The notes: generated by a model from the sequence alone, not told the origin. Counted from the first letter of the stretch, positions 1 to 12,049 are shown. The stretch: 64,000 bases of DNA from Amoebophrya sp. A120 (GCA_905178155.1 CAJINV010000008.1:3894793-3958792), one strand, 5' to 3'. Numbers and translations: made by a program.

Positions 1-916
1 TTTGGAGTTTTTGCCATGGTAGGTCTGAATAAACTTGCGGCGATCTTGAAGGTGGACGAACAGAGTCAGAGACAGTACCTAGCAGCATAGGAAGTACAAA
101 CTGGTGCGCCGTCTCACGCTTTAGCTTTTCATGAACTTCTTGAAGGCACTGTAAGAGTAGGCACTAGACTACTGCTGTTCACTTTCTTTTGCTGGCAACT
201 GTTGTATTCTTGCGCACGGTATTTTTAATATTGAGCAGTTCTAATAATTTTAATTTCTGCGGTTTTTTCACGACGAAAAGGATCACGAAAAATTTGTTGT
301 ATGAATATGAGAACTGCCCACACGACGTCGTCCGTTGTATCCATACGTACATCACGGCCGCAAGAAGATCTCGCTAGTAGTTTTGGTTACTACAGCCCGC
401 AAGGGGAAAGCGGAGGTAGCGAAAAGTTGATCCGCCGGAGATCACGCTTGTTGTGTAGTTTGTCATATTTATCTTCATCAGCCTATTAAGTAATGGGCAA
501 CAACTCCTCAGCACGGTGCGATGTGCTGTTAGTTTTTTCATTTTTGAAGGCACTCTTGCTACGGCAGTATTCTTCACGGCACTGACATCAAAGTGTACTT
601 TTTGAGCACTAAATCTGGTGTGCTCCATCGGAATACTGGTAAACTTCATCGGATCTTCATCGATCTACGGCTACGTTTCTCCAGCGTACTTCCACACTCC
701 TGGTCCTGCGGTAGTTGAGACTGTAAGTTTCAACGGACCACGATATCAACCCACCTCTAGGCTCTTTAGTCTCTTGACTTCATTTTCAGAAGCCCGTAAG
801 CCCTTCGCCAGGGTTTGAGTAGTTTGTGAAACTACAACTTTAACTTTTCTCTCGTCGGTGCAACACTTAGATTCTGCTTCACTAGAAGTACTTCTAAATT
901 GAGAACATCAAAGATA
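1..916. other. no recognised gene upstream of RPS27A
   Basis: Several short open frames on both strands, none with a recognisable motif. The last 100 bases are the likely promoter/5' UTR of the ubiquitin-eS31 gene. I see no TATA-type or other defined signal that I would stand behind. Confidence 0.4.
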
Positions 917-1528
917 ATGTCGATGCAGATTTTTCTGCGTGGCGCCGACGGCACCTCCCAGGTGCGCTGCGTCGATGAATGCGCAACCGTTGGGGAGCTG
1001 GTTTCCACCCTGGATGCTGCTGTTTTGAAAGAGGGCGTCCATCTATCCTACGCGGGAAAGGACGTGCCGGAGGAGGCGGTTGTGGGAAACGTTTTACAGG
1101 ATGAGTGCACGGTTGACGTCCATGTCGACTTGCTCGGCGCGGGTAAGAAGCGCAAGAAGAAGCAGTACACCAAGCCGAAGAAAATCAAGCACAAGCACAA
1201 GAAGGTCAAGCTCGCGGTGCTGAAGTACTACAAGGTAAGCAGACAGACAGCCCGAGTAGACCGAAACATTTGTTTCATTTTGAGTTAGTTGCTTTTCCTG
1301 AACCAATTTCGTAACTTCCGATTTGTTGAATGTTTCGGCCAATTACCCATGAGTATGTGTATGATCTATTTCATGGTGGTTTAGGTTGGTGGTGACGGAA
1401 AGGTGACCCGTTTGCGCAAGGAAAGCCCGATCTGCGGTGCGGGGGTGTTTATGGCCATGCATCACAACCGCTACCATTGTGGGAAGTCCGGGCTGACCTT
1501 CATGTTTAACAAAGAGGACGAGAAGTAG
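917..1528 (+). CDS. RPS27A: ubiquitin-like / ribosomal protein eS31 (S27a) fusion
   Basis: Two exons, 917-1234 and 1385-1528, joined in phase 0 across a canonical GTAAGC...TTTAG intron; 153 residues. Two ATGs compete, at 917 and 923; the second gives the family-typical start MQIF. Residues 3-76 form a divergent ubiquitin-like fold, followed by the highly recognisable lysine-rich eS31 linker ([20 protein letters not shown], then [10 protein letters not shown]) and a C-terminal zinc-ribbon-like tail. In the family, the ubiquitin part is cleaved off after Gly-Gly and eS31 joins the small ribosomal subunit. Oddities seen here: the junction reads [11 protein letters not shown], so the Gly-Gly pair is absent, and the zinc ribbon keeps only two of its four usual cysteines (ESPIC and CGKSG where CxxxxC and CGKCG are usual). 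Divergent ubiquitin parts in this fusion are plausible for alveolates, so the gene may still be functional. Confidence 0.93.
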
Positions 1529-4500
1529 ACGTTCGTTTCACACACAGACACACACAGACTACACGAAGACCCGATATTGAATGGAACCGATCGGGAGGTC
1601 GCGCTGGCGACGTCGACGTGCAGTAGAAACGCAAACCGCTCACTCCCGATGCAGCAGAGCGCAATACAAATGAAGAAATTTTCACAACGGTGATTTATTT
1701 TGCAGCAAGATGAATAAACTTAAAGCTACACTTACAGCACGAGAGCAGATCGTAGCTTATGCAACACGTGCATGCGCAAGCGCATCGAATTCCTCGAATC
1801 GCTGAAACAAAAATGAAAGGAGCTTTTCAGCATCGACACAGCTCTGGACCGGTTACGTGCGAGCAGACCAATGCTATCAAATCCGTTGTTGATTGTGCTA
1901 TTGTAGTGTTGTTCTTGGCAGATGAAATCATAGAAGAGAAACAGGTAGAAGAGGAGCTGGGCAGCGTCAGATTCCTGCAGAAGCATTTTTTGCGTAGTGA
2001 ATGTAGTTCATGATTCGGCCGTCAAGATCTGCGACAGAGATGCGGTTCCGGTTCTCCCGGTCTTGCGTATTTAGACTATGGTAGTTGTAGTGCTAAACTT
2101 GCTGGATGAAGAAGGAGCTCAAGCACTAGTGATGCCAAGCCTCGAGAAAGATGATGATCTCACATTACTGCAATCCTATCGCGCGATGGAGATGGTTCTC
2201 TTTTATCGTTTGCCGAAGCAGGATCATGTTGTAGTCGCCGGATGTTGAATGTTTTTTGCGCGTTGATGTAGTACAGAAGATCTGAGAGCTGCGTCTTCTA
2301 GGTTTGAACGATAGAACGTGGCCGGCCCCGATGTCCTGCTCCATATCGACTGGTAAGTATAAATAAAGACGGCGCTGATATAAAAATCGGGGGTTCGCGG
2401 TTTTGTTAGTTATGCAGCAGCAGCACGATCTCACTTTACTAACCTTACGGAAACAAGAGCTGGATGCTGGGATCGACATAGTAGAACACAAGAACGCGAT
2501 ACAAGAAGTACGGACAAGATGAATTATTTTTTTGTGCTAGTACCTCAGGATGCACTCGTCCTCCCTATCCTGTGACACGAATCAAAACCAGGGCGCCACG
2601 TCAAAGTACGTGACAAGAATCTCAAAAAAGGACTGGACCGCATCCGCAAGAAGTCTACTTGATAGGAAATGTCATAGTCTTTTCATCTTCTACCACTAAA
2701 CTTTCTTACGATACTCTTCACTAGAAGAAGACGAACACCGAGATTGACTTGAAACTCAAGTAGAAAATCTTACTGACAAAATACTTTCGCTTTCGCAAAA
2801 CGATCACTTCTATATTAATGTAGGTCTCTGTAGTAGACACCAAATCGAATCGTATTCGTAACCCTCAGGACAAAGACGAACAAAAAAAGCCGTCGACAGT
2901 TTCTTCTTCGAGCGAGGCACTACTGGTACTTACAATATCAATCTGGAAGTGGAACCTTCACGCGGGCGATGAATTCTCAGGACGTTCAGGATCCATCTTC
3001 TCGAGAATATCAATATTCCACTCGACCTCTCCAGTCCATAAGGACGCAAGACCAAATAGCGAAAAAAAGAAACTTTAGAAAACCCTTTCCACACGATCGC
3101 GGTGGCGTCTCCAACGATTCAAGGATCCTTATTTTTGTGTTGTTGGAAGATAAGCCCAAATCCAAAAGTCATTGCGTTCAACGAGCTGCGGACCGCACTG
3201 AAAGAGACGCAGAACACAAGATAGAAATGTTTACCACATTAGCGAGAATAAATTTTCATCAATACTAGACTACCACCATTGTAAACTAAGTCCGTTCGTG
3301 TCCAGAATTGTTCTGGTGCCAGCAAAGTCTAAAGTCTCGTATTTCATCCAACACAAGCAAGAATGAGTTGGCATATATACCGTTTGATTTCGACTCGGTA
3401 GCAGCGTGAATCTGAATTGGTCTTCTTGTTCACCTTCATGCTGTTGTAGTCCTTTTAAATACCGAAAGCTTTTTAATTACACGAACATCATCTGATTTGC
3501 TACTTTATGTTATCTTCATTGATGTCTTTAATCGCTTGCTCTAGGTAGTATAGGGCACAACATTTATTTCGACGGGAGACAACTGCTGCTGGATAATGAA
3601 TTTATTTGCGTTTTTTCCGCACTGACTCCCTCGGAGATATATAGTAAATATAGCCACTGACTTACCGCCCCACGACCGGGAAATTACTTCTGGTAGTCCT
3701 AAGTACTGTAGTGGAAGGCTGCAGCTTCAACAGAGTTGGAACTGAAACGATGCTTCAGTCGGATGACTCTACAACAGAATTTTTTTAAGATTTTTACCCT
3801 CAAGAACACGATAACCTCCAGAAACTGGAACAACTTCTACGAACATTTTTTTCAATATCTACAAACAAGAAATAGACCTGCGATTACCACGATTAGGATT
3901 TGTACTTAACGAAGTTCAAGTTTCAGACAGCGAACAAACTTTGTTGGACTTGCCTCGCCCTCGTCGTAATGGACAAGCTGACGGCGACAAACCAAGTAAG
4001 TTTTCCATCGTGGAGGTTGTTTTTCTTTTTTCTCCCTTGATGATTTTCAGATTGCTGGTTGAAAGCCTACCTCTGAAAAGTTAGAAGCGGCAAATCATCA
4101 TCCTCTTAGACGAGGGCTGTTGTACTATTCTCACCTGCTCCGTATAATTTATGTGACCAAAGTAGAAAGGCATCATGAATGGATGGTGACGATCCAGTAG
4201 CACGAGCAGATTTCATCCGATACTTTTTGTTTTTGTGAATCAATTGCGCGGCAAAATGGAGAATAAAATAAAGTAGTGCCGCGAAGACACACACGTAGTG
4301 CTGCGTCAAGGGATAAAATAGTTGAAGCTCAAGGGAGTTTCGTTTCTTATCACAGAAACGCCCATGACCTTGACTGCCGTCACGAGCGTTACTCGTCTCT
4401 CGTGTTGGTGGTCGTGATTGGTCGCGCTCGCCGCATCGTGCTTGTAGTTAGACAAAAAAAGTAGAAATATATCACTTTCACTATCAGAAAAATATACCTA

Positions 4501-4804
4501 AGAGTAAAACTAGAAATCTTCTTCAGAGCTCGCTTCTGCAGGGAGCTACTGCTTGCGCTCTGCTTCACCATAACTTCGACGCCGACGTGAATGACAAAGA
4601 ACCCACTTATATAATAGATTTTGGGTTGGAAGATATTTTTTTATTTCCGTGTTTCGTACTTATTTATTTTCGCTTTCAGTTTCGCTGTCTCTTTGACCTA
4701 CCTAGCGCTCTTTCTTGTACTACGGAAGTACATTTTTCTTTTTGTGAATATTAAGAGTATTGAAGTACTTTAATAAATTCTGTATTTTTATTTCTAGTAC
4801 TACG
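1529..4804. other. long intergenic stretch, no supported gene
   Basis: About 3.3 kb with only short open frames (longest about 108 codons) on either strand, mostly AT-rich and rich in short A and T runs. No protein motif, RNA gene or terminal-inverted-repeat element recognised. The final part, rich in T runs, is the presumed leader of the large gene that follows. Confidence 0.4.
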
Positions 4805-7800
4805 ATGTTGCGGCGCGCGAACTTTTTGGTTTTTTCCAAGCGCGAGGTAGTACCTGGTCGTGGTGGGCTTGTAGAGCCGTTGGGTGCTGCCAGCAGGACC
4901 AGAAGTTCCTCCGCTTGTACTAGGTCCAAAAGCCCCTGCTCGTGTAGCAGAATAAGTAAAAGAAGAAGCTTCATCTGTCCTCTCGCGGCGACTATGATGG
5001 CGGTGTACACCAGCTTCTTTTTGCTGCACCTGCTTACTGCAGTCTCAAACTTCGAGCAAAATTTTTTCTTCGTGTCCAGCCTCCGTGTCGGGAGGACGAA
5101 GATGCTCGCTGCGGGCAGTAGACGGAATCAATGGTGGAGTACTACTAGCACCAAGGGCCGCGGCAAAGGCAACGACCAAGGAGACCCTGCAGCTCCGTCC
5201 GCGAGCTCTTCAAGAAGTACAAACACTTCCACTAGAAGGAGTTCATGGACCAGCACAGACGTGGCACAACCTCCATCTCCGTCAGGCGCCGGAGGATCGC
5301 CTTCAACAGCCGGATCTAGTACTGCACTGGGCACAGCAGGACGGGCAGGCAGCGCGCAGGTACACGTTGTGAGGGGGCGACAAGATCCTGCCAGCACAGT
5401 CATGACAACACTCGCGGAAAGAACTCAAGACGCTGAGCCTGCTGCGCAGGGTGCCAGAAGAGGCACCCGCCGGGGCCGACGCGGCCGGCGGGGGACGGCG
5501 CGAGGAAGAGGAACTAAATTTGACCCAAACGGGGACGAGGGTGGCGACTGGCCCGAAAAACCGGCAGGTCTGGCCGTAGCTGCGGCCCCGGGTTGTGCTC
5601 AGGACAAAGATCATGCGGACCACCACAACATAGGCGGAACTGGCCTGACCGTTGTCCGCGATGCCGACATTGCCATTGCACGTGCACCGTCGAGAAATTG
5701 GTACAACATGCTTCACGAGGAGGAACAAGTCCAGGGAGATTATCGTCGTGTCGCCGAAGCCGATCTTCATGTGCAGAGTCGGCATCAAGAACAGCATCAA
5801 TTTGTTGCTCCTAGTACGTCGAGCGCGCACCAGCAACATCAAAACCAAGAGGACCACCGCGAGCACGAACAGATGTTGCCTGATCTGCGACGCGAAGTAG
5901 AGAAAATTCGCAGCGAATTCGTCTTTTCGGCCTCGGATTTCGAGACAGATGAGATTGAGGAGGAGATTCTGTCTCGCGTCGAGCATCAGGCTGAGAGGGT
6001 GCTGGCCGGGAAAATGCTGGACCAACGTCAGATGGAACCAGGGAAAACTGAAGAAGAAGAGACTTCTGAAGATCTTGTAGGAAATGCAGTGAAAGCTCAA
6101 CAAGAAGGAGAAGGTGAAGGCACATCAAGCTCAAGTTCGGGGTTCTGGTATGCACGCGGCGGGGGCCAAGAAATAGAACAGCAACAGGAAAACAAAGAAC
6201 ACTGCAAGATCGTCCACGACCGCGCAGCTTCAGCTCAACAAAAAGAGGACCCGCATCTGCATCAGGCTGACCACCATGATCAAGAGACCACAACCCAAGA
6301 ACGCAATAATTCTTGTTTTACCTTCGGCGCCGCTGCCCACGCTCCTGTTCCGATGATCGCAAGTGCCTGTGGCATCCCCATGCAGATGGTGGTTGTTGGT
6401 ATGGTACCAGTGTACCAGTACGCCTACGCTCAAGCCATGCTGCCCCCGCGGCTACCTGAGGAAACGCGGCTAGAGTACCACACGCTAATGCACGGCACTC
6501 CTCGCTGCGACCTGACGAGTGCAGCCGCGTCTTCGAACGGCGCCAACGTGAACGCTCCATGTTCGCTTTGCCTGCAGCCTACCGCGGGTTGTATTACGCC
6601 AGGTGGTCCGCCAGCAGTAGTTGTGCCTTGTTCTATTTTTGTCAATGCCACGAATCGGAATCATGATGCCGCCTCTGCATTTTCCTGTGCAGCGTCGAAC
6701 AGCAGCTTCGTCTACCACACGAGCTGTAATAGTGCTGGAGGGCCGGGTTGTTCGTCTGCTTCAAATGCAACTATGTTCTTGGAGGACATTAAACCGTCGA
6801 CAACCGTATCTTCGGACGAGTGGAAGGACGAGCCTGGTCCTAGCATGGAAGAAGTCGTAGAAGATGCAGTCGCTCCAGCGGAACAGGAGATGAACGTGGA
6901 CAACCGCCGCGGCGCGTCGACGCCCGATGCTGCGGCTTCGCCAAGCGTGAGAACTGTGAAGACCGTGACTGAGGGAACATTCCAAAGCCCTGACCTTGCA
7001 GATGCAAAGACAGTACCACGACCACCTTTCAATGCGTTCCCTCCGCGCAATCCTGGCTCGTGTGGGCACCCCCATGCGTGTGCAGAGGCGTGCAAGTATG
7101 TTCGCAAGCAGCGCGGGTGCAAGGACGGAGATAATTGCGACCGCTGTCACGTGTGCATTTGGCGGCCCCCGCCGCGCCTCGCGGAACTGCGCAAACAAGC
7201 GAGACTGAAGCACCGCGGTTTGGTAAAAACTGCATGCGTGTCCTCGTCGTGCTCTCAGGCCGCGGACAATGAAAAGCAAGCACCAGCAGTGGATGAGCAA
7301 GAATCAGCCAAAGATGCCACTTCCAGTACAATTACAACTCCAGCCTCCTGCTCTGCGCAACAAGTGCGAGCAGATGGTCCTTGTGTGCGAGCCGAACCAG
7401 AGCACTATATTAGTGCTCCTGCACCTGCTTCTGCAGGACGAGAGGACGAGCTACTTCCACCAGAACAAGATGAGAGGCTGACAACTGGGTACGGAGACGA
7501 GGGCAAGAAACAGAAAAACGCTGCCAACGAGAACGAGGTTGTAGTACCGTCGCACAGTGCTTCTATACTTCACGACAGCTATCGCGCTACAGTGAAAGTT
7601 GTAGATGAAGCAGCTGCAGGAGGAGGAGCTGCTCCATCTTCATCTGCATCTGCTAGTACGCAGCCAGGCATCATCGTCCAAGGTGGTCATCCTGGGGTGA
7701 AAAGTGTTGGCAACAAGTACGTCGACGAGGACCCCGACCTGTTCGTGGACGAGAACCTAGCGGCGCGCTCCATGTGGTCAAGACAGCTGTCGGACGAAGT

Positions 7801-10800
7801 AAGCGCGGCCAGTACACGACTGCCGGAGGACGTGGACCACCACCAGATGGCGGAAAAAGACGTATCAGCTACTGAAACTACCGACTGCACCGGTGCAGTG
7901 CCGGGCGGGGGCGAAGTAGATCCTCATCTAAGCATTGTGGAAGATGACGCCGATCCGCGGGTTGGGCTGGGAAAGTTGCATGTGCTTCCACAGTGCGTGG
8001 AGTTTCGTCGGGAGTTTTCCCTGTCTAGTATCTCAGAACTGGGTGGTGCTGGCTGCGACGATGAAGAAGACGAAGACGAAGGCCTGACGAGACGAAGGCC
8101 TGACGAGGACGGGTTAGAAATAACATCCCAGAATAGACGGCCTCGTGTACGAACATCGTCAGAACAATGGGCCGCGGGAAGGAACATCACAAGTGTTGAT
8201 GTAGTTCCTGACCAAACTGGTGCAGAAGCAGGGTGGCGCAGTGCAGCAGCTGCTCCTGGTATTGCGCCGCAGCTGCCAGAAGAACAGAAAACGGTGGAGC
8301 ACGAGCAGCCGGGATGTCACGCGGACGGCTCTTCCTGCAGTTTGGGCGGGCAGCAAGCAGATGCAAATTGCTATCTCTCCTCGACGTCGTCTTGTCCTGT
8401 GTACTACAGCTGCTTTGCTGGCTACAAGAACCACCCCGGTGACGTCGCCTGGTCAGGTTGTACGCCAGCGGAGCGGTGGGAGTGGCAAACGCGGCTGCTA
8501 GACGCAGCGACGGGCAGGTCGACGGGGCCCCCGCACCGCGTGTGCAGTACGTGGTCGCTGCAGCCCGCGACGCCACTGTCGAACGCCACCGGCTCGGCCT
8601 CAGCGTCTTCCACGTTCCACTGCCACAACGCCACAACGTTCCATCTAGCGGATGAGCTTTTACCCTCGTCGAGTGCAGCAGCTCGTGGTCCAACGTTAGA
8701 GCCAACAGCGCCCGTTCTTGATGCAGCAGGAGCTGCGTCTCCGCCGAGAAACGGAAAGCTTTACGGCGGCACTAGTGAGCAAGAGAGGATGCAAGAGCAT
8801 CTTCACGAAAGCGCGAACTGTTCTCTGGTTCATGGCAGCAGCCGGGGCGGGGCTTGTGTGCAAGAACCTCAGCCGCCGTGCTTCGGCTGCAGCGAGGGCG
8901 GGCCGGCCTCGCCGCAGCCGACGGAGCGACGAGCTAGCACCAGCCAACCGGAAGATACGATTTCATCTTCAAAACCGCAGGTCCGGGCCTCGCCGCCCAC
9001 GTGCAAAAGTGGCGGCATGCTGCACCGCGTGAAAGGCACGATGTGCATGCGGGCACTGGTCGATGCAAACGGTTGCAGTTGCGCGAAGGCCTCGACGAAG
9101 TCAAAAGCTGCCAGCAAGCTGCGGGCCCGGCGGTTTTACAAGAGAACTGCGGGGGGAGGTGCCGCGTCGTCGTCACCTCCTGACGTCGGATGCGATAGCG
9201 ACACGACCAGCAATTGTACAAATACAACGTCACAGTCGTTCGGCGGAGCAGAGGCCGATGTCAGTTCTAGTGGCCGCGCAAGCGGCCCTAGCGGGGACGA
9301 GGAGGAGCTGGTGCCGCAGGAGGTGCGTGCTGCTCTTCAGCATGTTCAAAATTCTGTCGATGACGGTCGTGAAGAGAAACAACATCGAGACTTTCCCGCT
9401 GGCCAACAGGTTCAGGAACAGGAGTCTCAACCTTGTTCACAGCCAGGAGCGACTGCCGACTCATCTCGAAGAGCCCCGTACCTGGGGGACCAAAACCACG
9501 ATGGAGCTCCCGTCGAGTCTCCACAACCGCGTCCGCTGAATCATGCCTTGCTGGCAGGTCTGAACCTCGAACCACCTCGCTCCCGCGGCGAATCTTTTAT
9601 TTCGCAGGGGACGTCGAAGGCGAACGCAAACCCTCGAGATGTTGAACGCGGCCCTCGCTTGGTGACGCGGACTTCTTCATCTGCGACAAAAATCAAGGAC
9701 GCGACCACATCACCTTTTGCAGAGGCAGGTCATGCTGATCCTGATCTTCAAGTTCATCCTAACCCAATTAGGTGCAAGCCAAATGGTGCAGCAACAACTC
9801 CGAGCCCGAGTTTGCAAGCGTCCTCTTCGCGGTGGTCAGGAATGTTCTCAAAAGTAGACTCTTCGTCGAAGTTGACCAGCGCCGGCGCCAGCTTTCTCGA
9901 AGAGGACAATCGGCCCTTCACCGTCATCTCACCCCCACCGCTTCTTGCGGGACAGAGCTTCTGCGGCAGTACCCCCGCGACACCCGGAGGGGGGTCGTGC
10001 TGGGCTGGCACGCCGGGACGGAGCTTCTGCCAAGAAGATCCAAGCCGGAGCCCGGGTGGCGGAGGCGGGCCGGGCTCGGGTAGCACACCAGACGCTGCAC
10101 GACGCAGCCCCACGTTGCATCATCATTTCGAAGGACGGGCGGGACTACGACCACGCGGAGGACCTCTAGTCCTTTCGACGCCCGCGTCTCGTCGGGGAAG
10201 CAAGGCTGATACAACTTCAACTTGTGGCTCTGGTGCCGGAGTACTCGGAGCCAGCACACCTTTAGCAGATCATGAAGTTGCTGACAGTGACAGCTGCTGG
10301 CGTGCGGAAACGGAAAGGGGGAAACAAGAAAAACAGAATGAACTTCTGCAACAAGAAGTGAATAAGAAAGGAGGAACATCATCACCAACAACAATTAGGA
10401 ATCCGATGCCGCAGCGACGTTATTCTTATTTCGACGCCGGTGTGCCTGCGCGCAGTCCGTTTTTGTCCACGAGCGGCCGAGTTGAAGCAACAAGTCCGAA
10501 TCTGGATACCGCCGTCGAAGATCCTCTAAGTCTCGGGCTCCTTCCACTTCCTCCAGCTGCCTGCGATGATCTAGGTTTAGGTTTTGATCTAGCATCAGCG
10601 TGTGAAAATGGACATTTTAGGCAGGGGGAGGAAAACCAGGATGGGCAACGTCCTCATGATCCAAGGCCGCGACGTGGTCTTGGCGAACAGGTGCTGGGCC
10701 ATGGTCTTCATCTTCCTGCAGGGTTTGGAGTGAGCCAGAAACCACCACCGCCAGAAGGACCTCCAAGGACGAGATCCAAAAGTAGTAGTTCTCGCACGGT

Positions 10801-11929
10801 GAGCGACGCGTTGCTTTCCCTGGTCCTCTCGACGTCCACGTCTCGTTCCTCGGAAAAGCGAGAAACGGCGCAACCGCCGCAAGCAGATCCAACACGAGCG
10901 CCGGGGTCGTGCACCGGGGCTGCAGCTTGTCCTGCTCCTCCAGAGGATCATCGCGCTAAACCCCCAGATGTCTTTGTGGAGTACTCATCTCCTTCGTGCC
11001 AGCGCTGCGAGGCGGAGGACCATGCGACCTCCAAATGCGTCTGTGGTGCAAGAGCGTCGAGTAGCTTACCGATACAAACATCCGGGGGCTGCGCGGCGCC
11101 GTCCTCGGAAGAGCCAGAAGACAATCAATCGTGGAGGCGCGTCCGCACCTTCAGTGACTTCGACACCATGTTGACAAATCCTGAGAAGGTGATTGTGACG
11201 GGCGATGTGAACGACCTACGTGGAAGGGAAGAAAATGTAAATGAAAACCGCAACCAGAGCGAAGAAGATCTGGGCGCCCGGCCAGGTGCAGACGATCGCT
11301 TGCTGGAAGTAGACCAGAGGCTCGCACGGGCCCCCTTCACTTTCGCCGCCCCAGCAGATGACACCACCTTGTCGCACGAGCAGGGTGCTGTTGAGCGGGC
11401 GGGTCTGGGTCCACATCGTCCTGGTGGTCAAGATGATTTTGTTCTTGACGAGCATCAACATTTTTTGGGCAGCACTGACAACTACATCAGTGACATCTAC
11501 AGCATTTCTCCTGCCGATCAGCACCATCGAGCCGCCGGTGCTCCTGCTGCGTCGGCGGCAGCTCCTGCTGTGTGCTCTACTTCGGCATCAGCGGACCAGG
11601 ACGATATTCTTCAGCCCGATTACGCGGGTCGGCGCGATTCGGGCAGCAGCAGCGATCAGGGGTCGATGCACACCGTGGCCACGAACTGCTCGTCTTTGCG
11701 AACCGTTACGACGGTGGAAAACGAAGGCTGGCGCTGGGCGTGCACCACAGATAGAACTAAGCCCCAAGATGAGCATCCTGTTCCGCAGCAAGAAGCCGCA
11801 CGAGCACCACCTGCTTTAGCAGCTACATGCTCAACAAATGGATACGCACATACTCATACGCCGACTCGGGACGATTTTGACAACCTGTTTTGCGATCATA
11901 CCCGCGACTATCCAATTTCACTCTCATGA
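4805..11929 (+). CDS. giant CCCH zinc-finger protein A with N-terminal hydrophobic segment
   Basis: Single open frame of 2,374 codons from the first ATG (4805). A hydrophobic stretch beginning MMAVYTSFFLLHLLTAV at the ATGs 4994/4997 would be a signal peptide if translation starts there, or an internal anchor if it starts at 4805. An RG-rich patch lies near 5455-5512. A canonical CX8CX5CX3H zinc finger is at residues C763, C772, C778, H782 (nt about 7055-7160), within the conserved block GHPHACAEACKY...GCKDG..CDRCHVCIW; the same block is in proteins B and C. The rest is low complexity, rich in Ser, Glu, His and Gln and probably disordered. CCCH fingers of this spacing usually bind RNA; the block is typical of dinoflagellate proteins. 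The frame closes at 11929, but the gene may splice on into the ORF starting at 12050 (same strand, same style); I could not define that join. Confidence 0.8.
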   Translation: MLRRANFLVFSKREVVPGRGGLVEPLGAASRTRSSSACTRSKSPCSCSRISKRRSFICPLAATMMAVYTSFFLLHLLTAVSNFEQNFFFVSSLRVGRTKMLAAGSRRNQWWSTTSTKGRGKGNDQGDPAAPSASSSRSTNTSTRRSSWTSTDVAQPPSPSGAGGSPSTAGSSTALGTAGRAGSAQVHVVRGRQDPASTVMTTLAERTQDAEPAAQGARRGTRRGRRGRRGTARGRGTKFDPNGDEGGDWPEKPAGLAVAAAPGCAQDKDHADHHNIGGTGLTVVRDADIAIARAPSRNWYNMLHEEEQVQGDYRRVAEADLHVQSRHQEQHQFVAPSTSSAHQQHQNQEDHREHEQMLPDLRREVEKIRSEFVFSASDFETDEIEEEILSRVEHQAERVLAGKMLDQRQMEPGKTEEEETSEDLVGNAVKAQQEGEGEGTSSSSSGFWYARGGGQEIEQQQENKEHCKIVHDRAASAQQKEDPHLHQADHHDQETTTQERNNSCFTFGAAAHAPVPMIASACGIPMQMVVVGMVPVYQYAYAQAMLPPRLPEETRLEYHTLMHGTPRCDLTSAAASSNGANVNAPCSLCLQPTAGCITPGGPPAVVVPCSIFVNATNRNHDAASAFSCAASNSSFVYHTSCNSAGGPGCSSASNATMFLEDIKPSTTVSSDEWKDEPGPSMEEVVEDAVAPAEQEMNVDNRRGASTPDAAASPSVRTVKTVTEGTFQSPDLADAKTVPRPPFNAFPPRNPGSCGHPHACAEACKYVRKQRGCKDGDNCDRCHVCIWRPPPRLAELRKQARLKHRGLVKTACVSSSCSQAADNEKQAPAVDEQESAKDATSSTITTPASCSAQQVRADGPCVRAEPEHYISAPAPASAGREDELLPPEQDERLTTGYGDEGKKQKNAANENEVVVPSHSASILHDSYRATVKVVDEAAAGGGAAPSSSASASTQPGIIVQGGHPGVKSVGNKYVDEDPDLFVDENLAARSMWSRQLSDEVSAASTRLPEDVDHHQMAEKDVSATETTDCTGAVPGGGEVDPHLSIVEDDADPRVGLGKLHVLPQCVEFRREFSLSSISELGGAGCDDEEDEDEGLTRRRPDEDGLEITSQNRRPRVRTSSEQWAAGRNITSVDVVPDQTGAEAGWRSAAAAPGIAPQLPEEQKTVEHEQPGCHADGSSCSLGGQQADANCYLSSTSSCPVYYSCFAGYKNHPGDVAWSGCTPAERWEWQTRLLDAATGRSTGPPHRVCSTWSLQPATPLSNATGSASASSTFHCHNATTFHLADELLPSSSAAARGPTLEPTAPVLDAAGAASPPRNGKLYGGTSEQERMQEHLHESANCSLVHGSSRGGACVQEPQPPCFGCSEGGPASPQPTERRASTSQPEDTISSSKPQVRASPPTCKSGGMLHRVKGTMCMRALVDANGCSCAKASTKSKAASKLRARRFYKRTAGGGAASSSPPDVGCDSDTTSNCTNTTSQSFGGAEADVSSSGRASGPSGDEEELVPQEVRAALQHVQNSVDDGREEKQHRDFPAGQQVQEQESQPCSQPGATADSSRRAPYLGDQNHDGAPVESPQPRPLNHALLAGLNLEPPRSRGESFISQGTSKANANPRDVERGPRLVTRTSSSATKIKDATTSPFAEAGHADPDLQVHPNPIRCKPNGAATTPSPSLQASSSRWSGMFSKVDSSSKLTSAGASFLEEDNRPFTVISPPPLLAGQSFCGSTPATPGGGSCWAGTPGRSFCQEDPSRSPGGGGGPGSGSTPDAARRSPTLHHHFEGRAGLRPRGGPLVLSTPASRRGSKADTTSTCGSGAGVLGASTPLADHEVADSDSCWRAETERGKQEKQNELLQQEVNKKGGTSSPTTIRNPMPQRRYSYFDAGVPARSPFLSTSGRVEATSPNLDTAVEDPLSLGLLPLPPAACDDLGLGFDLASACENGHFRQGEENQDGQRPHDPRPRRGLGEQVLGHGLHLPAGFGVSQKPPPPEGPPRTRSKSSSSRTVSDALLSLVLSTSTSRSSEKRETAQPPQADPTRAPGSCTGAAACPAPPEDHRAKPPDVFVEYSSPSCQRCEAEDHATSKCVCGARASSSLPIQTSGGCAAPSSEEPEDNQSWRRVRTFSDFDTMLTNPEKVIVTGDVNDLRGREENVNENRNQSEEDLGARPGADDRLLEVDQRLARAPFTFAAPADDTTLSHEQGAVERAGLGPHRPGGQDDFVLDEHQHFLGSTDNYISDIYSISPADQHHRAAGAPAASAAAPAVCSTSASADQDDILQPDYAGRRDSGSSSDQGSMHTVATNCSSLRTVTTVENEGWRWACTTDRTKPQDEHPVPQQEAARAPPALAATCSTNGYAHTHTPTRDDFDNLFCDHTRDYPISLS

Positions 11930-12049
11930 TCTACCTCAATTTGCATTTGCATAAAAAAGAAAACATTACTGACGAAGAAAGTAGAGCCCTCATCGTGATC
12001 TGCATATCAACATGATGTGGAAGTGCGCCTGCGCGACTAGTACGAGCAA

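Noticed and set aside
5303-6293. Minus-strand frames of 266 and 160 codons under gene A
   Set aside because: Shadows of the long + strand frame, whose zinc-finger block shows it is the coding one.
11930-12049. Another introner between gene A and the 12050 ORF (TATCCAATTTC at 11909)
   Set aside because: A TATCC start follows GCGAC, but no matching inverted end plus GCGAC duplication was found; the similarity to a GATA at 12067 is too weak.
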